64,000 nucleotides of DNA, taken from CALCLY01 sp900552775. GTDB taxonomy: Bacteria; Bacillota; Clostridia; UMGS1883; UMGS1540. Location of the stretch: positions 62,001 to 126,000 of the forward strand of contig CALCLY010000031.1 in the NCBI GenBank assembly GCA_937966555.1, in the 5' to 3' direction. Every line of letters starts with the position of its first letter. The stretch's first letter is position 1. The notes beneath the pieces are model-generated. The model saw only the letters and a list, made by a program, of their open reading frames with translations, was not told the origin of the DNA and ran no database searches. The translations under genes were made by a program, and so were the position numbers. Below are positions 54,290 to 62,917 of the stretch, piece after piece.

Positions 54290-55482
54290 TATTTAAATAT
54301 TACTCCGTTTGCCGCAACACAGTTTTTACCTCCGTTTTTACAAATGTAAAGCTGCTTGTCTGCCTCTGCCGCAATCAAAAGATTTTTCAGCTCCTCACTC
54401 GTTCCGCATGCAACCCCAAATGAAGCGGTAACAATGTTTCTTCCCGGCAAATCATCTCTCGGAATGGCGGCGTTTCGTATTGCATAAAGAAGTTCGCATG
54501 CAACAAGACGCGTTTCATCTTCGGAATAATCCGGCAATATTACAGCAAATTCCTCTCCCCCGAAACGGAAAAGGTATGTATCAAGCCTTTCGAGCACCTT
54601 AACAACGCTTTCGGAAACAAGCTTAAGTACTTTGTCACCGTTCATATGGGAATAATTATCGTTAAAAGATTTAAAATTATCTATATCGTAAATTATTGCA
54701 CCTACCTTCTCAGGCATTATTTTTTCGGCAATAAAAGCAGTATATGTTTCCATTGCCTTTTTGTTCAGTGTTCCCGTCATCATATCATTATAAGCAAGTT
54801 TAATAAACGCATTGCTCATTTCGCTTATGTATCTTTCGTTTGAAGACTGACGGATAAAAATAGACCGAACTGCAATAAACCCGGAAACAATTGAAAACCG
54901 AAGAATAAAATGCTTAAACAAATTATAATTTTCAGCGTACGGAAGCTTTCCCGGAAGCCACCAGCTGATTGCAATCATAACACATATAAGAACGGTATCA
55001 AAAAGCCGATACGTCGGCGCAATCATTATCACAAAAAGATAACACATGGAAATTGAAAGACCTATTTTGTGAAAATTGCAGGAAACCATAAACACCGTAA
55101 CGCTTGCAATAACAATTGTATAGTAAGCAAACAGTGTAAATCTTGACAGGGGTGAATCGTATTTTTTACAGAATATCAAGTAAATCAGCATTGCCGATGA
55201 TGCCGCAATCATCATATAAAGCGGCACCATGTCAATAGGTATCATGGTGTTCATCACAATATTTTTTATAAAATAAAAACCATTTGTCATTAAAAATAAA
55301 ACCGTTGCGAAAAAAACTATGGAAAAGCTCTGCTTCATAAAAATGCTTTCCTCAGACGGCACCTCGTCAATTTTCGTCTCCAAAACGTTATTGCAAAAGC
55401 TCTTAAATCTTTCCTGAGCAATATCGGAACTCCAGCAAAACAGATTTTCCGTTATATCATATTTGTCTTCATGTTTTTTCAT
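54289..55482 (-). CDS. Membrane diguanylate cyclase (GGDEF)
   Basis: 397 aa from the ATG at 55482 (GGAGGG four bases before). About 50 cytoplasmic residues, six to seven helices (~50-210), then a GGDEF domain with NDMMTGTLNKKAME, YDIDNFKSFNDNYSHMNGD and RFGGEEFAVIL (GGEEF at 308-312). All catalytic residues are present, so it should make c-di-GMP. The product-inhibition site RxxD reads RLDT (299-302), so feedback control may be absent. No recognised input domain beyond the helices. It is the only clearly active synthase in the window and a natural source of signal for the riboswitch at 22906. Confidence 0.94.
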   Translation of the reverse strand: MKKHEDKYDITENLFCWSSDIAQERFKSFCNNVLETKIDEVPSEESIFMKQSFSIVFFATVLFLMTNGFYFIKNIVMNTMIPIDMVPLYMMIAASSAMLIYLIFCKKYDSPLSRFTLFAYYTIVIASVTVFMVSCNFHKIGLSISMCYLFVIMIAPTYRLFDTVLICVMIAISWWLPGKLPYAENYNLFKHFILRFSIVSGFIAVRSIFIRQSSNERYISEMSNAFIKLAYNDMMTGTLNKKAMETYTAFIAEKIMPEKVGAIIYDIDNFKSFNDNYSHMNGDKVLKLVSESVVKVLERLDTYLFRFGGEEFAVILPDYSEDETRLVACELLYAIRNAAIPRDDLPGRNIVTASFGVACGTSEELKNLLIAAEADKQLYICKNGGKNCVAANGVIFK

Positions 55483-55509
55483 AATACCCTCCAAAAACAA
55501 GCGGTGAAA

Positions 55510-55553
55510 TGGTATTTGAAGGCATTATTATTTTCAGATGCCAACAAATACCA
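55510..55553 (-). promoter_or_regulatory. Structured 5' leader hairpin of the diguanylate cyclase gene
   Basis: TGGTATTTG (55553-55545 region, minus strand) pairs with CAAATACCA (9 bp). After a symmetric 2x2 internal loop, GGCAT pairs with ATGCC (5 bp) around a 12-base loop. It ends 27 bases before the start codon. No known riboswitch class was recognised. Confidence 0.6.
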
Positions 55554-55568
55554 AGTCATCTCACAGAT

Positions 55569-55597
55569 ATTATAACATAAAAAACGTATTAAAGCAA
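55569..55597 (-). promoter_or_regulatory. Promoter of the diguanylate cyclase gene
   Basis: Minus strand TTGCTT (55597-55592), 17 bases, TATAAT (55574-55569), with TG one base before the -10. Confidence 0.75.
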
Positions 55598-55608
55598 TTG
55601 TTTTGTTT

Positions 55609-58600
55609 TTAATTCACAGACATAATCGGAGCTACGGGGTGCAAACCCGAGACGCTGTCCCATATCATAAGCTTTGTTTTTTCTTTATTAAGCTTTCCTT
55701 CGTAGGAAAAATCAAGTGTTCCGAACCCGGATTTAATTTGCATTGATTTTGAAATATGAATTTCGGAAAGCTTGTCTCCGTCATATTCTGCCGCAATAAG
55801 CACGGCTTTTTTTTCGTTTTCGGTATTGGCATAGTCCACGCTCAGGGAAACCGTACCGGCATTTTCCTCTGCTTTTACATTTTCAAAATTCAATCCGTCC
55901 TCGGCACTGTCAAGGCTCCAGCTGTCAAGAGGCTGTACCTCCGGCATATAAAGCTCATAATCGCCGTTTGACGGCACAAACTGCATGATAACCGCAATTG
56001 TAATATCCTTAACATTCTCCGTCGTATTAAGTGCCAGCTTTCTGAAACCCGTGTTTTCGGACTGTTCGTCATTTTGAGGTGATGTTTCCAAAGGTTTTGC
56101 GTCCATCACGGAAAACTCTGCCGGTATACTCGGGTCAAGCAGCGAAACAATCATGTCTTTGTCATAAGTTCCTTTGATTCTTGCGCTTTTTTTATCTGCC
56201 GATACCGTGATGCTTTGTGCGGTGTGCATATACCAGCGCACATCAACCGGGGAATCTGCTTTTATCTCATCCTGCACGATTATCGCGTTGCGGAGGTTTG
56301 CAAGTTTCATACCGCGGCGCACAGACGCGGCATTATCGCTGTACATACCCGTTAAATCCGTTACGGCAAACGCACTGCGGCTGTTTTCATCAAACCTGTT
56401 CATTATTGCATTTCCTTCAAGGCTTTGTCCGCCGTCTTCCGACGGATTTATAACAAGAGTGTTATGTCCCTCCGCTCTGTATCTGTAAAGGTTCCACACA
56501 CTGTCCGGAATGTCGTAATTATCCGCTCCGAGGTCACACGCAAAGCGCGTGCCGTGCGCATCTATAACAAAACTGCCTGCGTCCATATGTCCGTGATAAA
56601 CATTCGTTTTCCCGGCATGGAAACCCACAAAAATGTCACGGCTTCCGAACCCGCTTCTGAAAACTGCGGCTTCCGTATCTCTGTAATACCTGTCAAGCGG
56701 CAGCGAAGCATCGCTTGCCGAAAAATCTTTATTATACCATATTATATCTCTGATATTGCCTCCGCTTGTGTTGCTTAAATATGTATTTTGCATGGCAGAA
56801 TCATCAAAGTATTCCGCCAAAAGCAGCATCCCCGGAGAATATGAAGCAGACACCGTGGAATCATGAAAATTAAAGTTTCCGCACGGGCCGCAAAGCATTC
56901 TCGAAAAATATCCCGTTTCCTTCACTCCGGGTGCATCACCGTATCCAAAGTCCGTTCCACAGGCAGTTAAAAGAGCAGAGATAAAATCCGTGAAGTAATC
57001 GGTTGTGAACTGCCAGTAACCGACGCCCTCATACCATGCGCCGTCCGGAGCATAAAGCAGAATGGCCTTTTTGATAAGTTCCATGCCGGATGAAAATATT
57101 TCGGCAGCAATTTCGGGTTCTTCATCAGCCAGCGCGACCGCCGTTTGTATGGCGCCCGAATTGCAAACTATATTCCAGTTATCCCCCACCTTGCTCTGTG
57201 CCCATTTATAAGAGCGCTTGCGAGACGATATGTTTCTGTAATCCTCAAGTGCATTTTTAAGTCCCATATCGCGCAGAGCGTTTTTCACATCGGCTCGTAT
57301 ATCGGCAAATCCTTCATAGTCGTAAAGCCAGTCATAGGCAAACGAAACAGCCTCCATCATTTCCGCAACATCAAGAAAATGATAGGGATTCCAATCGGGA
57401 AAATTTATAATTGCACGGAGTTCGCTTATGCACCTGTCGGCATATTTTGTCTCTCCGGTCATTCTGTAGCAGAAAGCAAGTCTTTCAAGCCTTAATCTTG
57501 CTTTTCTTGACACCTCCAAAAGTCTTACGCCTTTAAGCTTGTATTCTACCGGGGCTGTATCGGTTGTCACAAGCGTATCTGCTATTCTTTTAACCGCATT
57601 AAAACGCGCTCTCGCAGTGCTGTCGGTTAAAACCGTATTTTTCATCTCATCTATCTTTTCCTGATTGGCATATAGCCTCGGATGGCCTTTTTGCGGAAAG
57701 CAGCTTGTAATTTTTCGAACCATTTCCGCTCCGCTTACATCTTCAAAAACTATTTCTCCGCACACACGCCTGTATACCGGAATATCTGTTTTAAAGTTAA
57801 AGAAATTTACACGGTTTCCCATTACTAAAAGTCCGCTTTTATCAAGCGTCAGTTTCTTTCCGTTTTTTTCCGCAAGAGATGCTGCATCGTAATACAAAGC
57901 GGAATTTATTGTTTTTGTTTCGGCTCCGTTTGCCGAAAAGCCGCATGCCGTCAATGCGCTTGCCGGAATAAATGCCTTACCGTCACTTAGTACAGGCGCT
58001 TGCGCAATTGCCGCTGCTTTTCCGTTTTTATAAATTTTTTTCTTTCCTATGTAAAGCGCCGCGGCATCTCCCATATATTCTCTCGCTTTGGCATTTGAAG
58101 AAATTGTTTCCGAATCGGGGTCGGGATCCGAATCCGCAAAGCTTACGCTTTTTCCCTGTTCTCTTAAAACATCGGCAGGTAAAGAACTTGCATAAACCGA
58201 CAAATCATCAATATATATTTCCGTTGCGCGGGTTGAAAAATTTGCATTCGGCGATAGCATGTGAAGCCTTAAAAGTTTCATATCTCCGAAATCGCTGAAA
58301 TTAAGCGGCGCATTTTCGACAAGAGGTGTTTTCCCGGCATACACAGATGCTGTATGGTTTGTTTGCGACAAAACAATACTTATTTTCTGAAAAAAACCTT
58401 TTTTAAAGCTATACGATATCCCTTCGGGATAATATACTTTCAAATCGGTGTTTACCTTTAAAAGAAAAACCTCTTGGTTTGAAGGGTCTTTAAAATACAC
58501 AAAAAAATGATATTTTGGAAATGTTTTGAAATTTATATAAAATTCTATAACCGTATCATCGACGCTTTCTTCAAGTTCAACATCTATATACGAATCCGTT

Positions 58601-58833
58601 GTTGCCGATTTATCTGCGGAAATACATATGCTTTTATCCGTTTGGCTCGGATATTCCGCAACTGCAATGGAATTTGACTTTTGAACCGAGTATATACTCC
58701 CCGGGACGCTTCCGGCTGCGGTCGAAGCAAAATTTTCATAAAAAAAACGTCTCAGAACAACTTTTTCATCCGCAAAAACAGCCGTTCCCAAGCATGATAT
58801 CAGAATAATTAAGGCAATTATTTTTTTTGTCAT
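55609..58833 (-). CDS. Secreted heparinase II/III-like polysaccharide lyase with stalk domain
   Basis: 1074 aa. Signal peptide (KKIIALIILISCLGTAVFA), a beta-sandwich/LamG-like region (~25-215), a stalk-like segment (~250-345; DGKAFIPASALTACGF), an (alpha/alpha)-toroid (~385-690; HPRLYANQEKIDEM, FAYDWLYDYEG, DNWNIVCNSGAIQTAV, WYEGVGYWQFTTDYF) and a C-terminal beta-sheet domain with VYHGHMDAGSFVIDAHGTRF and EGHNTLVINPSEDG. The Asn, Tyr and His residues fit eliminative lyases acting on uronic-acid polymers. Target may be host, plant or own exopolysaccharide; not determined. Confidence 0.82.
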   Translation of the reverse strand: MTKKIIALIILISCLGTAVFADEKVVLRRFFYENFASTAAGSVPGSIYSVQKSNSIAVAEYPSQTDKSICISADKSATTDSYIDVELEESVDDTVIEFYINFKTFPKYHFFVYFKDPSNQEVFLLKVNTDLKVYYPEGISYSFKKGFFQKISIVLSQTNHTASVYAGKTPLVENAPLNFSDFGDMKLLRLHMLSPNANFSTRATEIYIDDLSVYASSLPADVLREQGKSVSFADSDPDPDSETISSNAKAREYMGDAAALYIGKKKIYKNGKAAAIAQAPVLSDGKAFIPASALTACGFSANGAETKTINSALYYDAASLAEKNGKKLTLDKSGLLVMGNRVNFFNFKTDIPVYRRVCGEIVFEDVSGAEMVRKITSCFPQKGHPRLYANQEKIDEMKNTVLTDSTARARFNAVKRIADTLVTTDTAPVEYKLKGVRLLEVSRKARLRLERLAFCYRMTGETKYADRCISELRAIINFPDWNPYHFLDVAEMMEAVSFAYDWLYDYEGFADIRADVKNALRDMGLKNALEDYRNISSRKRSYKWAQSKVGDNWNIVCNSGAIQTAVALADEEPEIAAEIFSSGMELIKKAILLYAPDGAWYEGVGYWQFTTDYFTDFISALLTACGTDFGYGDAPGVKETGYFSRMLCGPCGNFNFHDSTVSASYSPGMLLLAEYFDDSAMQNTYLSNTSGGNIRDIIWYNKDFSASDASLPLDRYYRDTEAAVFRSGFGSRDIFVGFHAGKTNVYHGHMDAGSFVIDAHGTRFACDLGADNYDIPDSVWNLYRYRAEGHNTLVINPSEDGGQSLEGNAIMNRFDENSRSAFAVTDLTGMYSDNAASVRRGMKLANLRNAIIVQDEIKADSPVDVRWYMHTAQSITVSADKKSARIKGTYDKDMIVSLLDPSIPAEFSVMDAKPLETSPQNDEQSENTGFRKLALNTTENVKDITIAVIMQFVPSNGDYELYMPEVQPLDSWSLDSAEDGLNFENVKAEENAGTVSLSVDYANTENEKKAVLIAAEYDGDKLSEIHISKSMQIKSGFGTLDFSYEGKLNKEKTKLMIWDSVSGLHPVAPIMSVN

Positions 58834-58957
58834 GACAATTATATTCCTTTCTCTTTTTATGTTTTATGTATATTATACAACAAAACTTTAATAATCTCCA
58901 TATTATTCTATGCGGTTTTTTTAATGTTTTGTTCGGAAGTTTAATCTGCTGCGGAAA

Positions 58958-58986
58958 ATTATACAAAAAAAGTGTCGTTTAAACAA
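58958..58986 (-). promoter_or_regulatory. Possible promoter of the lyase gene, inside a terminator
   Basis: Minus strand TTGTTT (58986-58981), 17 bases, TATAAT (58963-58958). The spacer is the 3' arm of the upstream gene's terminator. The leader would be about 115 bases. Confidence 0.45.
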
Positions 58987-58999
58987 ACAGCACTTTTTT
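58966..58999 (-). terminator. Terminator of the ADP-ribosylglycohydrolase gene
   Basis: AAAAAAGTG (minus 58999-58991) pairs with CACTTTTTT (58974-58966), nine bp, and runs on into T. It lies 12 bp after the stop at 59011. Confidence 0.65.
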
Positions 59000-59010
59000 G
59001 CATACACTTA

Positions 59011-60564
59011 TTATATCAGATTATAATGACCTGCATTAAACACAGCCTTTATAATTCCGCCGGACGTTCTTCCGCTCACACTGATATCAAAAATAATATT
59101 AACGGACGGAGCGGAAATATTTTCAAAGAACAGCTCTATTTCAAATTCTGTTCTTGTACTGTACGTACTGCAGAGCGGAGCCGAAAGATAGTTTCCGCCC
59201 GCAACCTGCACACCGTCATCCGTGTAAATTTTGACATTTGCCCACTGTCCCGGGGTACACTCGAAGTTGGGGTCAAAAAGAATCAGTCTTATTTTTCTTG
59301 TTTCTCCCGCCGAAACGCTCGGTGCTTCTATGTAGTCAATAACGGCAGAAACGCTGCGAAGCTCATATCTGACCGCGTAGCCGCCGAGTTTTAATACGGT
59401 TTTGTTTGAAAGCTCTCCCGGCTTTCTGTGTCCGGCAATGTGTCTTATATATTCGTATTCGGGCGGAGACATAAGCTCGCCTGCGCTTTCAACGTCAATG
59501 CCCGCATTTTCAAGCGAAAAATATTTTTTGTCAAGAAAAACAGGGATACTTTTAATAACTCTGTCCGTAAGTTCGTCAGCGGTTTTCGGCAACGATATCC
59601 CCGAGCCCAAATCTATGCAGCAAGTATTTATAACGCCGTTTATGGGTTTTAACCACTTTTCGGGAATAGCGTGATTTCCGTGCATAATTCCTAAAATAGC
59701 GCCGATTGTTCCGGCGGTGCAGTCTGCGTCTTCTCCGCAGTTTACGGTTATACACAAAGTTTTTTCAAAATTATCTTCTCCGTAAAGCCAGCCTATCATA
59801 ATAATTCCTATAGCGTTCGGCGCGTCCATACCCGGTTCGCCGTCCGGGAATTCTCTTATGAGATCTTTTTCTTTGTAGAAAGTAACGCCGAATGTTCCGG
59901 GGTATTTGTTGAAAAGTTCTGCCCTTGCTTCTTTATAGTCAAGCCCTCTTTTTTTGCAGTCAATAATTAGTTTCACTGCTTTTGCGGTTATGCAGTCCTC
60001 CGGAATATACGAAAGACCTATTTTTATAAGTTCTTCCTTATCGTCACATACAAATGCCGCACTTTCCACAGCCGCACAGAAAACCGTTGCGTATACACCC
60101 TCATCGGCATGATCCACAATAGCGTCCTCAATTGCGTATTTAACCGCAAGATCAGGATGACCCGGTGCCAGACATGCCCAGATTTCAGTTCTTATCCACG
60201 CGCCGTTGCTGTCTTTATATCTGTTATCCACAGCGCCCGAAAGCGGCGGAAGCATTCCTGCTCTTATATTTCTTTTTGCCATTCCGTATTCGGACCAATT
60301 CGGCACAATGTACTCCATCCAGTAATCGGCAAGAATATGTGAATTGAGCTTTTTCCCGTGTTTTTCGGCAGCGTTGAACCATACAAGCTGCAAATCCAAA
60401 TCGTCGTTTCCCGGCGGATTGCCGTTTAAGTCCTGCTGATAGAATTTTACATCGTGCAGGCTTCTCTGGCATTCTTCGTACGGTGCGCCCAATACGCCGC
60501 CTATATTTTTCCCGTTCCAGCAGCCGAGAATTTTATCTCTTAAATCAGAATATTTAATATTCAT
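59011..60564 (-). CDS. ADP-ribosylglycohydrolase family protein with C-terminal beta domain
   Basis: 517 aa; GGAGGT five bases before the ATG. The N-terminal ~370 residues are an ADP-ribosylglycohydrolase fold: KILGCWNGKNIGGVLGAPYE, GNDDLDLQLVW, and NCGEDADCTAGTIGAILG with the metal-binding Asp residues. The last ~140 residues look like a beta-sandwich (RLILFDPNFECTPGQWANVK). Members in carbohydrate loci often have unknown substrates; ADP-ribose removal is not proven. Faces an AraC regulator and precedes the lyase. Confidence 0.86.
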   Translation of the reverse strand: MNIKYSDLRDKILGCWNGKNIGGVLGAPYEECQRSLHDVKFYQQDLNGNPPGNDDLDLQLVWFNAAEKHGKKLNSHILADYWMEYIVPNWSEYGMAKRNIRAGMLPPLSGAVDNRYKDSNGAWIRTEIWACLAPGHPDLAVKYAIEDAIVDHADEGVYATVFCAAVESAAFVCDDKEELIKIGLSYIPEDCITAKAVKLIIDCKKRGLDYKEARAELFNKYPGTFGVTFYKEKDLIREFPDGEPGMDAPNAIGIIMIGWLYGEDNFEKTLCITVNCGEDADCTAGTIGAILGIMHGNHAIPEKWLKPINGVINTCCIDLGSGISLPKTADELTDRVIKSIPVFLDKKYFSLENAGIDVESAGELMSPPEYEYIRHIAGHRKPGELSNKTVLKLGGYAVRYELRSVSAVIDYIEAPSVSAGETRKIRLILFDPNFECTPGQWANVKIYTDDGVQVAGGNYLSAPLCSTYSTRTEFEIELFFENISAPSVNIIFDISVSGRTSGGIIKAVFNAGHYNLI

Positions 60565-60597
60565 TTTCTACCTCCGCTAAATTAAATTCATTTCATC

Positions 60598-60626
60598 TTG
60601 ATTTTAACACATAACCGTTGTATAAT
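60598..60626 (+). promoter_or_regulatory. Promoter of the second AraC regulator
   Basis: TTGATT (60598-60603), 17 bases, TATAAT (60621-60626), 53 bases before the ATG. Confidence 0.7.
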
Positions 60627-60678
60627 AATTGTAAGATTATATTTTTTAATTGTAGAATACTGTAAAAGGGAGCCAAAA

Positions 60679-61605
60679 ATGAACGATAAACAACGGCAAA
60701 GCGGATTTAAAACCATATATAATTACAACGATGTCAAAGGCTTCGGCAATTCGGCATATGTGAAATTTTACAATCATGACAAGCTTTATTCTCTACCGAT
60801 GCACAAGCACAACTTTTTTGAAATAAATATTGTGCTGCGCGGCTGCGGAAATCACTCTCTTGACGACAGCACCGTTCCCGTTAAAAAAGGTTCTTTTTTT
60901 GTTATCCCGCGCGGCGAAAATCACAGCTATTTTTCCGAACACGGAATTGACGTTTACCATATAATTTTAAGCGAGGCTTTTATGACAAAATATGCCGATA
61001 CGCTTCGCAGCTTTTACGGATACAATATTCTTTTTAATATAGAGCCCCTTATAAGAAATGCTTCAAAATACAATATATTTGCCGAAATGAGCGAACAAAC
61101 CGAAAAAGCCGTGCGCTCGCTCACGGACATTCTTGAAACGCTTCCGCATTTTCCCGAATCCATATGCATACGCACGGTATTATGTATTATAGAGCTTCTG
61201 TGCAATGAAATAATGCGTTTTGTAAGCCGTCCGGAAGAGCAGGAAACTCCGTGGATTTCTCAAATGGCACTGAGCATAGATTATATCAAACACAACTTTA
61301 ACAGAAAAATAAATTTTCACGAGCTTGCCGCAAAATACGGATTTTCATACTCGGCATATTTTAACCACTTTAAGAAGCTTCTTGCCGTGTCTCCGGCGGC
61401 ATATCAAAGCGAATGCAGAATCGACAACGCCGTAAAAATGCTGCAAAACGGCGCGGACGTTACAAATGCCGCACTTGAAAGCGGATATTACGACAGCTCG
61501 CATTTTATACACGCGCTGCGCTCGGCGCGCGGCATCGCACCGAAGGATATCAAGGCGCTCCGTCAAAGCTCCGACGCAAACAACGCCAGCGCCTCGCTGC
61601 GCTGA
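60679..61605 (+). CDS. AraC-family transcriptional regulator with cupin sensor
   Basis: 308 aa from the ATG at 60679 (GGGAG six bases before); the longer frame covers the promoter. Cupin-type sensor (LPMHKHNFFEINIVLRG, FVIPRGENHSYF) and two C-terminal helix-turn-helix motifs (FHELAAKYGFSYSAYFNHFK; VTNAALESGYYDSSHFIHAL). It is divergent from the ADP-ribosylglycohydrolase/lyase genes and probably controls them. Its last 43 bp overlap the 3' end of the stalk gene on the other strand. Confidence 0.9.
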   Translation: MNDKQRQSGFKTIYNYNDVKGFGNSAYVKFYNHDKLYSLPMHKHNFFEINIVLRGCGNHSLDDSTVPVKKGSFFVIPRGENHSYFSEHGIDVYHIILSEAFMTKYADTLRSFYGYNILFNIEPLIRNASKYNIFAEMSEQTEKAVRSLTDILETLPHFPESICIRTVLCIIELLCNEIMRFVSRPEEQETPWISQMALSIDYIKHNFNRKINFHELAAKYGFSYSAYFNHFKKLLAVSPAAYQSECRIDNAVKMLQNGADVTNAALESGYYDSSHFIHALRSARGIAPKDIKALRQSSDANNASASLR

Positions 61606-62426
61606 TAGCGCGAATCATCCGCATACTGCAAATAATAATCTTTCAAAACGGGATTTGAAATGCCGTCACGCATATTTTCCGCCATTTCATAGAGGTTGCA
61701 TGCGGCGTATCTTGCGTTTACCGACGCCCACCAAAGCTCCATCGCGCTTTCGGAAAATCCCGGCGATTCTTCGTATTTTTTCAGCGTTTCGTTTGCTGCC
61801 GTAAGCTCCTCTATAAATTTTTTCATTCCGTAAAGCGCCGCCTCGTTATACACGTCTGACTCCGCCATGCTCATAATTATATCGGCTTCGTAATCTCCCC
61901 TTGAAAGCAGCGAAATGCATGAATAAAAAATATTTTTGTATTCAAGCTTTTTCCCTTCAAGCTTGGTTTTTCCAACCCATATTTCCGATTCGCGCCGCTG
62001 CGAATTAAAAGAAATATTGCATCTTATATCAATGTCGCGCAGCATTACCGCGGTTTTTCCGTTTATGCTCACGGAGGGAATCGGGATTCCTCCGAAATAT
62101 ACAGTGATATCCGTGCTCTGCGTATTGCATATCCATCTGCCGGAGTTTTCCGCGCCCACATATTCGGGCAGCAGCGGCAAAACGGTTTTGTTGTCGGCCT
62201 TATAAAGATCCACCCTTCTTTGCTCCCCGTTCCATTCCACCGCGTAGCCGTAATTTTCAAGGTCGCGCACATAAACGTAAAGTCTCCCCCCTACGTTAAC
62301 GCCCGGCACCCACAATCCGTCTATAAACGCTTTAATGTCGGTTGTTGTTACCTGCTCCGCGGCTCTTGCCGCCGAAGGCGCCGACAGCAGTGCAAAGCAT
62401 AAAATAATCAGCATGATTTTTTTCAT
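61563..62426 (-). CDS. Secreted stalk-domain (copper amine oxidase N-like) protein
   Basis: 287 aa from the ATG at 62426 (AGAGGTGA five bases before). Signal peptide (KKIMLIILCFALLSAPSAARA), a stalk-like region to ~140 (LYVYVRDLENYGYAVEWNGE, INGKTAVMLRDIDIRCNISF) and an all-helical C-terminal half without known motif. No catalytic residues recognised. Converges on and overlaps the AraC gene by 43 bp. Own promoter. Confidence 0.75.
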   Translation of the reverse strand: MKKIMLIILCFALLSAPSAARAAEQVTTTDIKAFIDGLWVPGVNVGGRLYVYVRDLENYGYAVEWNGEQRRVDLYKADNKTVLPLLPEYVGAENSGRWICNTQSTDITVYFGGIPIPSVSINGKTAVMLRDIDIRCNISFNSQRRESEIWVGKTKLEGKKLEYKNIFYSCISLLSRGDYEADIIMSMAESDVYNEAALYGMKKFIEELTAANETLKKYEESPGFSESAMELWWASVNARYAACNLYEMAENMRDGISNPVLKDYYLQYADDSRYQRSEALALFASEL

Positions 62427-62445
62427 TTGAGTCACCTCTGTCATA

Positions 62446-62474
62446 ATTGTACACGAAAATCGGCGAAAAAGCAA
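62446..62474 (-). promoter_or_regulatory. Promoter of the stalk-domain gene
   Basis: Minus strand TTGCTT (62474-62469), 17 bases, TACAAT (62451-62446). Confidence 0.65.
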
Positions 62475-62488
62475 ATTTTTTTTAAATA

Positions 62489-62520
62489 AAAAAGCCCGAA
62501 TCGCACATTTCGGACTTTTT
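62489..62520 (-). terminator. Terminator left by the decayed gene
   Basis: Minus-strand RNA AAAAAGUCCGAA (62520-62509) pairs with UUCGGGCUUUUU (62500-62489), twelve pairs with one U-G, then more U. The wobble shows that the minus strand is the functional one. Confidence 0.78.
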
Positions 62521-62550
62521 CGGATGGTAGCTCAGCAATTTTAAAACTGC

Positions 62551-62852
62551 CTATTCCAAATTGAGTTGTTTGCGAATTTTATTTCTTTCCTCGGTCATAT
62601 GTCTGTCTGTGAGGCGGCGCATCGCGTCTCCCGTGACATTCCATACAATGTCGGTATTGCGCGCTCTGTAGTCGCACGCCTCTCCTCCGCGGAAGCTCCA
62701 TGAAATAATTGTTCTCGCGCCGGCGTCGTATGCCGCGTCTGCCGCAAAAGTCAATAAATATTTTTGCAAAAATTTGCACTGATTTATCATTTACCGTGTC
62801 CGCACGGAGCCGCGCAGGGCTTTTTTCGGTAATTTCCGGCGGCGCGGCAATT
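62551..62852 (-). pseudogene. C-terminal remnant of a carbohydrate-active-looking protein
   Basis: Reading 62852 downwards gives KIAAPPEITEKSPARLRADT; a shift near 62755 leads into FAADAAYDAGARTIISWSFR, GGEACDYRARNTDIVWNVTG and DAMRRLTDRH, ending in TAG at 62551. The pattern resembles the end of a TIM-barrel glycoside hydrolase-like protein, but I do not recognise the family firmly. It lacks the 5' part, carries a frameshift and keeps its own terminator. It is locally richer in GC than its neighbours. Confidence 0.45.
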
Positions 62853-62858
62853 TTTTAT

Positions 62859-62887
62859 TTGCATTTTTTCCGAATTGGGAGTATAAT
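62859..62887 (+). promoter_or_regulatory. Promoter of the DUF5662 gene
   Basis: TTGCAT (62859-62864), 17 bases, TATAAT (62882-62887), 31 bases before the ATG and directly at the broken edge of the remnant gene. Confidence 0.72.
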
Positions 62888-62917
62888 AAGAAAAGCTATT
62901 GCAAAGGAGATCATAAA

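Noticed and set aside
58860..58885. Second TATAAT close to the lyase gene as its promoter
   Set aside because: No usable -35 at 16-18 bases; the better match is at 58958-58986.
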